Assembly (NCBI GenBank): GCA_001797745.1
Contig: MGQF01000028.1
Location: 11,163-16,183, forward strand
From: Deltaproteobacteria bacterium RBG_13_52_11
GTDB taxonomy: Bacteria; Desulfobacterota; B13-G15; RBG-16-54-18
Direction of reading: 5' to 3'
DNA: 5,021 nucleotides
The position numbers and the translations under genes were made by a program. The notes beneath the pieces were generated by a model that was not told the origin of the DNA, ran no database searches, and saw only the letters and a program-made list of their open reading frames with translations. The stretch's first letter is position 1. Every line of letters starts with the position of its first letter. Positions 1 through 5,021 of the stretch are shown here, piece by piece.

Positions 1-144
1 GTCCTGAAACTCCACCTTGATAAAACAAGGTCCTCCGGGGAGCATGGAGTTCCATTTCTCTACGACTTCCCCTATCCCCCACTGGGAGTATCTCCTGTGA
101 TAGACATGATCCCCAACCTGAAGATATAGGGTGCGCCCATTCAT
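1..144 (-). CDS. Small DUF3553-like protein, N-terminal 48 residues (partial, runs off window)
   Basis: An open frame of 48 codons starts at the ATG at 144-142 and continues without a stop to base 1, so the C-terminus is outside the window. The start is well fixed: an in-frame TGA lies at 156-154 and there is no other start codon between. A weak GAG ribosome-binding element sits at 155-153, eight bases upstream. The peptide begins MNGRTLYLQVGDHVYHRRYS, followed by QWGIGEVVEKW and later GGPCFIKVEFQD. The pattern of a GD-x-V-x-H-R-R-Y segment, then WGIGEVV, then a hydrophobic beta strand ending in F-Q-D resembles the small beta-rich DUF3553 domain, found as short stand-alone proteins in deltaproteobacteria. 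The family assignment is from memory of its consensus, not from a search. The function of DUF3553 is unknown to me. The gene is in the same direction as polA but lies beyond a probable terminator, so it is probably transcribed separately. That it is a real gene is likely; the family name is moderately sure. Confidence 0.62.
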   Translation of the reverse strand, partial: MNGRTLYLQVGDHVYHRRYSQWGIGEVVEKWNSMLPGGPCFIKVEFQD

Positions 145-148
145 GTTA

Positions 149-175
149 TTTTCTCATGTGTTTTGAGAAAAACAC
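149..175 (-). promoter_or_regulatory. Two mutually exclusive hairpins in the leader of the small gene
   Basis: Two perfect stems overlap here. One pairs 149-156 (TTTTCTCA) with 164-171 (TGAGAAAA), eight base pairs with a seven-base loop. The other pairs 158-164 (GTGTTTT) with 169-175 (AAAACAC), seven base pairs with a four-base loop. They share bases 164 and 169-171 and so cannot both form. In the minus-strand transcript the first stem covers the weak GAG element at 155-153, just before the ATG at 144, while the second leaves it free. The pairing is directly visible. A role in controlling translation is inference, and the stems are AT-rich and weak. Confidence 0.35.
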
Positions 176-178
176 TCG

Positions 179-217
179 CTTTTGGACGAAGACCTCAGTT
201 CGATTTTTGTCCAAAAG
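179..217. repeat. Inverted repeat, 9-bp perfect arms, in the spacer downstream of polA
   Basis: CTTTTGGAC at 179-187 is the exact reverse complement of GTCCAAAAG at 209-217. Inside it, CGAA at 187-190 can pair with TTCG at 199-202, leaving an AT-rich bulge on one side. Neither strand has a T-run placed as in a standard terminator, and I recognise no operator. It is one of several stem-loops in a row in this spacer and may belong to the same dispersed element as the 218-280 structure. The function is unknown. Confidence 0.5.
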
Positions 218-280
218 GGTTCAAGGGGTCGGGGGTTCTAGAAACACGTTTGAATGATTTTCACTAGAACCCTTGAATCC
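218..280. repeat. Long imperfect hairpin, likely a dispersed REP-like palindromic element
   Basis: GGGTTCTAG at 233-241 is the exact reverse complement of CTAGAACCC at 264-272. Stacked outside it, GGGTTCAA at 218-225 pairs with TTGAATCC at 273-280 with one mismatch (a G-T pair in RNA). A seven-base bulge lies on the left side (226-232). Together this gives about 17 pairs in one extended stem. The CCTTGAATCC / GGGTTCAAGG wording looks like the intergenic palindromic repeats common in some environmental bacterial genomes, but only one copy is in the window, so repeat status is inference. There is no coding signal across it. Confidence 0.5.
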
Positions 281-302
281 TCGCATCCTTTGCCCCTAAA
301 GA

Positions 303-320
303 TATCGCCTGAAGGCGATA
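303..320. other. Short perfect stem-loop, possible secondary terminator
   Basis: TATCGCC (303-309) and GGCGATA (314-320) form a perfect seven-pair stem around a four-base TGAA loop. On the minus strand it is followed by TCTTTAGG, which is a poor U-tract. It could back up the polA terminator just upstream or simply be part of the hairpin cluster in this spacer. Confidence 0.4.
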
Positions 321-338
321 ATAGCTTATTTCTAGCGC

Positions 339-362
339 AAAAACCTCTCTTTGACAAGAGGT
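339..362 (-). terminator. Probable rho-independent terminator of polA
   Basis: On the minus strand, ACCTCT (362-357) pairs with AGAGGT (348-343) across an eight-base loop. The stem is followed immediately by a T-run ending at 339, the last stem base being the first T of five. The structure begins 21 bases after the polA stop codon, the expected place for an intrinsic terminator. The stem is short, with three G-C pairs, so termination could be partial. The stem-loop at 303-320 may assist. Confidence 0.55.
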
Positions 363-383
363 AACTTTATACGATTATGAGAC

Positions 384-3059
384 CTAGTGTATCTGGCCCC
401 AGTTTCTCCCCCTCTCGACAGATACCTTAAGGGGGACGACCATATCCAGTACCCCTTCCATTTCTTCCTTGACCATGCGTTCCGCTCTTTCGACCTCGTC
501 ATCCGGGACCTCCAGAACCAGCTCGTCATGGACCTGCATGATCATCTTGGCCTTTAGACCTTCTACCTTTATGCATCGGTAGATCCTGATCATGGCTATC
601 TTTATGAGATCGGCAGCGGTCCCCTGAATAGGGGTATTGATAGCCGTCCTCTCCGCAAATTGTCGAGCAGTGCGATTGGAGCTGTTGATCTCCGGGAGGT
701 ATCGGCGCCGATTATAGAGGGTAGTCACATATCCCTTTTTCTTTGCCTCCTTCAGTGTTCCATCAATATAGGATTTAACCCCCTGATATCTTCTGAAATA
801 CTCTTCGATGTACTCGGCAGCGACTTTCGGTTCCACGCCCAACTCTTTGGCCAAGCCATAAGGACTCATCCCATAGATGATCCCAAAGTTGATCACCTTG
901 GCCTCTCGGCGCATCTGAGGGGTTACCTCGTTCTGGGGAATGCCAAATATCTCCGAGGCCGTCCTCGTATGGATGTCCTCTCCTCCCTGAAAGGTCTTGA
1001 TGAGGGTAGTATCTTTGGACAGGTGGGCGAGGATCCTGAGCTCAATTTGGGAATAGTCTGCGGAGATCATCCACCACCCATCTTCAGGTACAAAGGCCTC
1101 TCTTATCCTGCGACCCTCCTCGGTGCGGATGGGGATATTTTGGAGGTTGGGGTCGCTGCTGGAGAGCCTCCCGGTGGCAGTCACCGTTTGATTATACGAG
1201 GTATGCACCCTTCCCGTAGAGGGTTCTATCAGTTTAGGGAGGGCATCGGTATAGGTCGATTTCAACTTTGTAAAACTGCGGTATTCCAAGACCGTTCTTG
1301 GGAGCTCATGTTCATTAGCCAATTCCTCAAGGACCGCTACATCGGTGGAATAGCCAGTCTTGGTCTGCTTGATGACCGGCAAACGGAGTTTCTCGAAGAG
1401 GATCTTCCCCAACTGCTGGGTGGAGTTGATGTTGAATTCTTCACCAACGAGGTCGAAAACCCGCTTTTCCAGGGCCCAGAGCCTTGTCTCCAACTCTTTG
1501 GAGAGTTCCAACAGGAGGTCGGGGTTGATCTTAACGCCCCAGAGTTCCATCTCGGCAAGGACCTCCACCAAGGGGAGCTCCATCTGAAAGAAGAGATCCT
1601 TCAGGCCTTCCTCCTCCAATTTATGCATCAGCAACTCGGCCAGGAGGAAGGTGACATCGGCGTCCTCACAGGAATATTTCATGGCCTGTTGAAGATCTAC
1701 CTTCTGAAACCCCTGCCCCTTCTCCGTGACTTCCTTATAGGTGATCATCTGGTGTTCGAGATACTCTTGGGCAATGTTTTCGAGGCTGTGGCTGCGCTTG
1801 GTCGGATTGAGGAGGTAAGAGGCGACCATCGTATCACAGGTGATCCCCGCCATTTTCAGTCCATGGCGCCTGAGGACGAGGTAGTCATACTTTATGTTTT
1901 GGCCGTATTTCCCCTTTTGTGCATCTTCAAGGATGGATCTCAATTGCTCCAAGACCAGTAAGGGGGGGAGTTGCGAAGGCACGCCTGGATAGTCATGGGC
2001 GACAGGACAATAATAGGCCTCATGAGGTTTGTGGGAAAAGGAAAGCCCAACAACCTTTGCAGTTATGGGGTCGCGGGAGGTAGTTTCGAGGTCCACAGAA
2101 AAGACTTCAGAACCCTTGAGGCCGGCAACCAACTGAGCCAACTCCTCCTCTGTGGTTATGAGGTGATACGCTTCATAAGAAATGCTCTTATGGGGTACAA
2201 GCTCTTGGATGAATTTATGGAATTCCAGCTCCTTGAAGGTGGCGCGGAGTCCTTCCTCATCCGGCGCAGAGAGGAGAAAATCATCCCACCGGATTTCGAG
2301 CGGGATATTGGTGTCAATGGTGGCCAGATCCCTGCTCAAGAGGGCCTGGTCTCTATGCGTTCTTATATTCTCCTTGGTCTTCTTTTTCAGTTCTTTTTCA
2401 TCAAGCCCCTCTAATCGTTGTAATAATGAGTCAAGGCTCCCAAATCTCTTTATCAAATCCACAGCCGTCTTCTCGCCGATCCCCGGGACGCCGGGTATAT
2501 TGTCGATGCTGTCACCGGCCAGCCCCAAGATGTCAGGGATGCGCCCAGGAATCACCCCAAACCGCTCCTTCACCTCTCGCAGGCCCTTATGGGCATCTTT
2601 CATGGTGTCGAGGAGAGTGACCTTTTCACTCACCAGTTGGAGGAGGTCCTTATCACCGCTGACGATGACCACCTCGATGCCGTCTTTCTCCGCCTTCTTT
2701 GCGATGGTCCCGATTAAGTCATCGGCCTCATACCCCTCCTTTTCCAACGCAGGGATCCTGAAGCCTTCAACGATTTTTTTGATATACGGGATCTGAGCGG
2801 CGAGGTCATCGGGCATGGTAGGCCTATTGGCCTTATAGTCGGCGTAAAGCTTATGACGAAAGGTGGGTTTTTTAGTATCAAATACTACAGCCACGCCATC
2901 GGGCTTGTGATCTCTCAGGACTTTCAGGAGCATAGAGGTAAAGCCGAATGCCGCGTTGGTGGGGATGCCCTTGGCCGTGGACAGACCCCTGATGGCGAAA
3001 AAGGCGCGGAAGATATACGAGCTGCCGTCGATCAGAAAGAATTTCTTAAGAGGAGGCAT
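384..3059 (-). CDS. polA: DNA polymerase I, full length with 5'-3' exonuclease, proofreading and polymerase domains
   Basis: This 891-residue cytosolic enzyme fills repair gaps and removes Okazaki RNA primers. Its length is close to E. coli Pol I (928). The start is fixed: an in-frame TGA lies two codons before the ATG, with a weak GAG ribosome site six bases upstream. Residues 1-290 are the 5'-3' nuclease, with acidic residues D11, D61, E111, D113, D114, D136 and D138, and the helix-hairpin-helix run GDSIDNIPGVPGIGEKTA at 182-199. Residues about 300-490 are the 3'-5' exonuclease. All catalytic positions are present: D323 and E325 (VDLETT), D392 (QNIKYD), Y462 and D466 (YSCEDAD). Residues about 500-891 are the family A polymerase: motif A D668 in SADYSQIELR, motif B R717, K721, F725 and Y729 in the O-helix, and motif C H844-D845-E846. 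F725 is the usual bacterial residue. The protein ends WGQIH, like other Pol I C-termini. The upstream gene ahbD is 227 bases away with a repeat between, so polA probably has its own promoter, though I could not identify a convincing -35/-10 pair. Confidence 0.98.
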   Translation of the reverse strand: MPPLKKFFLIDGSSYIFRAFFAIRGLSTAKGIPTNAAFGFTSMLLKVLRDHKPDGVAVVFDTKKPTFRHKLYADYKANRPTMPDDLAAQIPYIKKIVEGFRIPALEKEGYEADDLIGTIAKKAEKDGIEVVIVSGDKDLLQLVSEKVTLLDTMKDAHKGLREVKERFGVIPGRIPDILGLAGDSIDNIPGVPGIGEKTAVDLIKRFGSLDSLLQRLEGLDEKELKKKTKENIRTHRDQALLSRDLATIDTNIPLEIRWDDFLLSAPDEEGLRATFKELEFHKFIQELVPHKSISYEAYHLITTEEELAQLVAGLKGSEVFSVDLETTSRDPITAKVVGLSFSHKPHEAYYCPVAHDYPGVPSQLPPLLVLEQLRSILEDAQKGKYGQNIKYDYLVLRRHGLKMAGITCDTMVASYLLNPTKRSHSLENIAQEYLEHQMITYKEVTEKGQGFQKVDLQQAMKYSCEDADVTFLLAELLMHKLEEEGLKDLFFQMELPLVEVLAEMELWGVKINPDLLLELSKELETRLWALEKRVFDLVGEEFNINSTQQLGKILFEKLRLPVIKQTKTGYSTDVAVLEELANEHELPRTVLEYRSFTKLKSTYTDALPKLIEPSTGRVHTSYNQTVTATGRLSSSDPNLQNIPIRTEEGRRIREAFVPEDGWWMISADYSQIELRILAHLSKDTTLIKTFQGGEDIHTRTASEIFGIPQNEVTPQMRREAKVINFGIIYGMSPYGLAKELGVEPKVAAEYIEEYFRRYQGVKSYIDGTLKEAKKKGYVTTLYNRRRYLPEINSSNRTARQFAERTAINTPIQGTAADLIKIAMIRIYRCIKVEGLKAKMIMQVHDELVLEVPDDEVERAERMVKEEMEGVLDMVVPLKVSVERGRNWGQIH

Positions 3060-3113
3060 TATTCACTCGCTAAAAGAACATTTTCTATTTTTATGGAGAA
3101 AATAAGTTCCTTT

Positions 3114-3196
3114 CCTCTCCCCTAGGGGAGAGGAAAAAGGTGAGGGGGTGAAATTATATCCACCCTCACCCCATCCCTCTCCCGCCAGCAGGAGAG
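3114..3196. repeat. 83-base hairpin-rich intergenic repeat, copy 1 (between ahbD and polA)
   Basis: Copy 1 aligns without gaps to copy 2 at 4423-4505; by hand count 70 of 83 bases match, and 3125-3164 matches at 36 of 40. It has three parts. A perfect 20-base palindrome lies at 3114-3133 (CCTCTCCCCTAGGGGAGAGG). A second stem joins GGTGAGGGGGTG (3139-3150) with CACCCTCACC (3161-3170) around an AT-rich loop. A third stem joins CCCTCTCC (3175-3182) with GGAGAGGG (3191-3198). The CCCTCACCCC / CCCTCTCCC wording is typical of abundant short palindromic repeats in many bacterial genomes, whose translations read like GEGWGEG. No T-run follows the stems, so it is not a standard terminator. The homology may extend left to AGAAAATAA at 3097-3105. 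Confidence 0.8.
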
Positions 3197-3286
3197 GGGG
3201 CATATTGGTTTTTTCCCGACAATGGCATAATTCGTGGGGCAACCCGTCATGAGTAATTGCTTTCATTATATCCGAATATCCGATCA

Positions 3287-4384
3287 TCACTTAGATAACT
3301 GCTCTTTAACCCTTTTAGCTCGTTGGTGGTGCGTGGGTTCATAGGGGCAGAGGGGTTCTTCTTCAAGGTAGTCGCCATGTAATGCGTACGCCCTGGCCCT
3401 GCAACCGCCGCACACCACCCGATATTCGCATCGGCCGCATTTCCCCTTGAGGTTGTTTACGTCTCTCAATCGCTGAAATACCTCAGCCTCCGCCCAGATC
3501 TCCTGAAAGGGCCTTTCACTGATATTTCCAACGTTGATCTCCAGATAACCGCAGGGTTGGACGTCCCCCCGGTGCGAGAGGAAGCAAAAGGAGATCCCCC
3601 CGAGACACCCCCGCGTGAAGGTATGAAGACCTTCCCCCTGTTCCTTCCAGTCCTTTGCGCCGCCGCGTTGATGGACGATGCGATAGTACTGGGGGGCACA
3701 GGTGGCCTTCAGCTGCAGGGGTACCTTGTCTTCTTGCTCGGCAAACCATGCCAAGGCTTGCTCATATGCATCTGGGGCTACATCCTCACCAGCCAGCTCC
3801 CTTCCCCTCCCGGTAGGGACCAAGAGGAAAATATGGTGGGCCACGGCCCCCAGCCGGATGGCCAACTGGAGGATTGTTTCTATTTCCGCCAGATTTCCCT
3901 TGGTCACCGTGGTGTTGATCTGAAAATCAAGCCCTGCCTCTTTGAGGTAGTTGATCCCCTCCATGGCCCCTGCAAAGGCACCAATGACCCCGCGAAATTG
4001 ATCGTGACCCTCGGCAGTAGCACCATCCAAGCTAATACTCACCCGCTGGATGCCGGCCCGCTTGGCCGCTTGCGCCTTTTTGGCGTCTAAGAGGGTCCCG
4101 TTGACGGCCATGACCATCCGCAGTCCTTTACGCGTGCCATAGGAAGCGATCTCGAAGATGTCCTCCCGCAAGAGAGGCTCACCGCCGGTAAGGATCAAGA
4201 CCGGCTTGCTGAAGGCGGCAACCTCATCGATAAACCGGAAACACTCCTCGAAGGTGAGTTCACCCTCGTACGGCCCTTTCTCGGCAGCTGCCCGGCAGTG
4301 GAGACAGTTGAGATTGCAGCTCCTGGTGATTTCCCAGGCAATCATCCTCAAGTCCGGTTTCAATAATCCCGTTTTCTTAGGCAT
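3287..4384 (-). CDS. ahbD: Radical SAM/SPASM heme b synthase (iron-coproporphyrin III oxidative decarboxylase)
   Basis: This 365-residue cytosolic iron-sulfur enzyme most likely converts the two propionates of iron-coproporphyrin III to vinyl groups, the last step of siroheme-dependent heme synthesis. The radical SAM cluster motif is C23-NLN-C27-LH-C30, followed by GGEP at 67-70, the SAM-binding region. The middle (about 15-230) reads as the partial TIM barrel, with SISLDGA at 116-122. The C-terminus is a SPASM-type cluster domain: C260, C267, C278, then C316-GR-C319, C325-GG-C328-R and C346. The N-terminal text (IAWEITRSCNLNCLHCRAAA, then GPYEGELT and ILTGGEPLLRE) fits AhbD better than its paralogues AhbC and NirJ. 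The hemB gene 163 bases upstream supports a tetrapyrrole role. The start is supported by an in-frame TAA six codons upstream of the ATG, with AAGAG close before it. The alternatives are AhbC or another SPASM peptide-maturase relative; no precursor peptide gene is visible next to it. Both flanking spacers hold copies of the same repeat. Confidence 0.87.
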   Translation of the reverse strand: MPKKTGLLKPDLRMIAWEITRSCNLNCLHCRAAAEKGPYEGELTFEECFRFIDEVAAFSKPVLILTGGEPLLREDIFEIASYGTRKGLRMVMAVNGTLLDAKKAQAAKRAGIQRVSISLDGATAEGHDQFRGVIGAFAGAMEGINYLKEAGLDFQINTTVTKGNLAEIETILQLAIRLGAVAHHIFLLVPTGRGRELAGEDVAPDAYEQALAWFAEQEDKVPLQLKATCAPQYYRIVHQRGGAKDWKEQGEGLHTFTRGCLGGISFCFLSHRGDVQPCGYLEINVGNISERPFQEIWAEAEVFQRLRDVNNLKGKCGRCEYRVVCGGCRARAYALHGDYLEEEPLCPYEPTHHQRAKRVKEQLSK

Positions 4385-4422
4385 AATCTCTTGTATTGCT
4401 TAGAAAATAAACACCATTATCT

Positions 4423-4505
4423 CCTCTCCCCCTGGGGAGAGGATGAAGGTGAGGGGGAAAAATTATATCCACCATCACTCCTGCTCTCTCCCGCGAGCGG
4501 GAGAG
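4423..4505. repeat. 83-base hairpin-rich intergenic repeat, copy 2 (between hemB and ahbD)
   Basis: This is in the same orientation as copy 1 at a constant offset of 1309 bases. The first stem is CCTCTCCCC (4423-4431) with GGGGAGAGG (4434-4442), nine pairs around two bases. The second part carries AAGGTGAGGGGG (4446-4457), identical to copy 1, then the shared 14-base AAATTATATCCACC (4460-4473). Its right arm has drifted (ATCACTCC), so that stem is weaker. The third stem is perfect: CTCTCCCGC (4486-4494) with GCGGGAGAG (4497-4505) around GA. The outer stems are preserved or improved while the sequence changes, which suggests that hairpin formation matters to the element. AGAAAATAA at 4402-4410 may be the left edge, as in copy 1. 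Confidence 0.8.
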
Positions 4506-4547
4506 AAAATAACTCATTTTCATTGTTCGCCAGTAGCAAACAAGTGT

Positions 4548-5021
4548 TTACTTTGCCAGCAGTTTTGCCATCTCCTTGGCAAAATAGGTCAGGATGATAT
4601 CCGCTCCCGCCCTTTTGATTGAGAGCAGCACCTCCTGCATGGCACCCTCTCCGTCGATCCACCCGAGCTGAGCCGCACCCTTGATCATGGCATATTCTCC
4701 GCTGACGTTGTAGGCCGCCACCGGCACGCCGAATTGCTCCTTGACACGATAGATGATGTCGAGGTAGCCAAGGGCGGGCTTGACCATGATGATATCCGCC
4801 CCCTCTTCGAGGTCGAGGGCTACCTCCCGCAAGGCCTCATCACTGTTGGCTGAGTCCATCTGATACGTCCTGCGATCCCCGAACTGAGGGGGGGACTCTG
4901 CCGCCTCCCTAAAAGGGGCGTAAAATGTCGAGGCGTACTTGGCGCTGTATGACATGATAGGGATATGGGAATAGCCCTCTTGATCCAAGACCTCCCGGAT
5001 CGCCTTTACCCTGCCATCCAT
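4548..5021 (-). CDS. hemB: Porphobilinogen synthase (delta-aminolevulinate dehydratase), C-terminal 157 residues (partial)
   Basis: HemB condenses two 5-aminolevulinate molecules to porphobilinogen, the first common pyrrole of heme, siroheme and cobalamin synthesis. Only the C-terminal half is present; the family is about 320-330 residues. The ATG at 5021-5019 is not the start: MDGRVKAIRE matches the internal DGRV segment of HemB, so the gene continues past the window edge. Both Schiff-base lysines of the active site are visible, in MSYSAKYASTFYAPFR (Lys 28 of this fragment) and in MVKPALGYLD (Lys 81). The substrate-site run YNVSGEYAMIK (104-114) is intact, as is the C-terminal helix region ILTYFAKEMAKLL. 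The reading frame ends in TAA with no frameshift. The metal-binding cysteines or acidic residues that would tell zinc from magnesium types are in the missing half. Its position upstream of ahbD in the same direction, 163 bases away, suggests a heme gene group. Confidence 0.97.
   Translation of the reverse strand: MDGRVKAIREVLDQEGYSHIPIMSYSAKYASTFYAPFREAAESPPQFGDRRTYQMDSANSDEALREVALDLEEGADIIMVKPALGYLDIIYRVKEQFGVPVAAYNVSGEYAMIKGAAQLGWIDGEGAMQEVLLSIKRAGADIILTYFAKEMAKLLAK

Noticed and set aside
660..1961. 433-codon open frame on the plus strand
   Set aside because: It lies wholly antisense to polA, whose domains and catalytic motifs are intact. Its translation has no recognisable motif, and it is explained by the codon bias of polA.
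3060..3113. A sigma-70 promoter for polA in the AT-rich stretch before its start
   Set aside because: Several A/T-rich hexamers could serve as a -10, but none has a convincing -35 at 16-18 bases, so no specific promoter is called.
3114..3196. Repeat copy 1 as the ahbD transcription terminator
   Set aside because: The stems are GC-rich but none is followed by a T-run on the minus strand, and the same element also occurs between hemB and ahbD. It fits an intergenic repeat better than a dedicated terminator.
3063..3290. 75-codon minus-strand frame starting at a GTG that overlaps the ahbD stop
   Set aside because: Its second half is translation of the intergenic repeat (AGEGWGEGG...), a well-known artefact pattern. 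It has no ribosome site of note and the first 30 residues match nothing I recognise.
3557..4090. 177-codon plus-strand frame
   Set aside because: It is antisense to ahbD, which has all its cysteine motifs, and the frame has no domain features.
3114..4505. CRISPR array or insertion sequence bounded by the two repeats
   Set aside because: There are only two copies, 1.3 kb apart with a conserved metabolic gene between, no transposase and no regular spacers.
4417..4662. 81-codon minus-strand frame across the hemB end and repeat copy 2
   Set aside because: It overlaps the hemB coding end in another frame and reads through the repeat. It is a shadow.

Overview
All four genes in this window lie on the minus strand. 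In transcription order they are the 3' half of hemB (5021 to 4548), a radical SAM/SPASM heme synthase best called ahbD (4384 to 3287), a complete DNA polymerase I gene polA (3059 to 384), and the first 48 codons of a small DUF3553-like gene (144 to 1, running off the window edge). The two edge genes are partial and the middle two are intact. No RNA gene, CRISPR array, insertion sequence or phage gene was recognised.

HemB next to an AhbD-type radical SAM enzyme points to an organism that makes heme by the siroheme-dependent (alternative heme biosynthesis, Ahb) route. This route is known from sulfate-reducing bacteria and methanogenic archaea. A full-length bacterial PolA excludes an archaeon. 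With the DUF3553-like neighbour, an anaerobic bacterium of the former Deltaproteobacteria (Desulfobacterota or a related phylum) is the most reasonable guess. That placement is an inference, and I cannot name a genus.

Layout on the plus-strand coordinates: 1-144 is the start of the DUF3553-like gene. 145-383 is a 239-base spacer packed with inverted repeats and a probable polA terminator. 384-3059 is polA. 3060-3286 is a 227-base spacer with one copy of an 83-base hairpin-rich repeat. 3287-4384 is ahbD. 4385-4547 is a 163-base spacer with a second copy of the same repeat in the same orientation. 4548-5021 is hemB.

Functionally, HemB makes porphobilinogen at the start of tetrapyrrole synthesis and AhbD performs the last step, iron-coproporphyrin III to heme b. 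The middle enzymes must be encoded elsewhere or beyond the hemB edge. PolA (repair and Okazaki-fragment processing) has no evident link to heme. It is probably only co-directional, since a 227-base spacer with a repeat separates it from ahbD.

I did not find a convincing undescribed system. The most interesting items are the paired repeats that bracket ahbD, the dense hairpin cluster downstream of polA, and a possible switching leader in front of the small gene.
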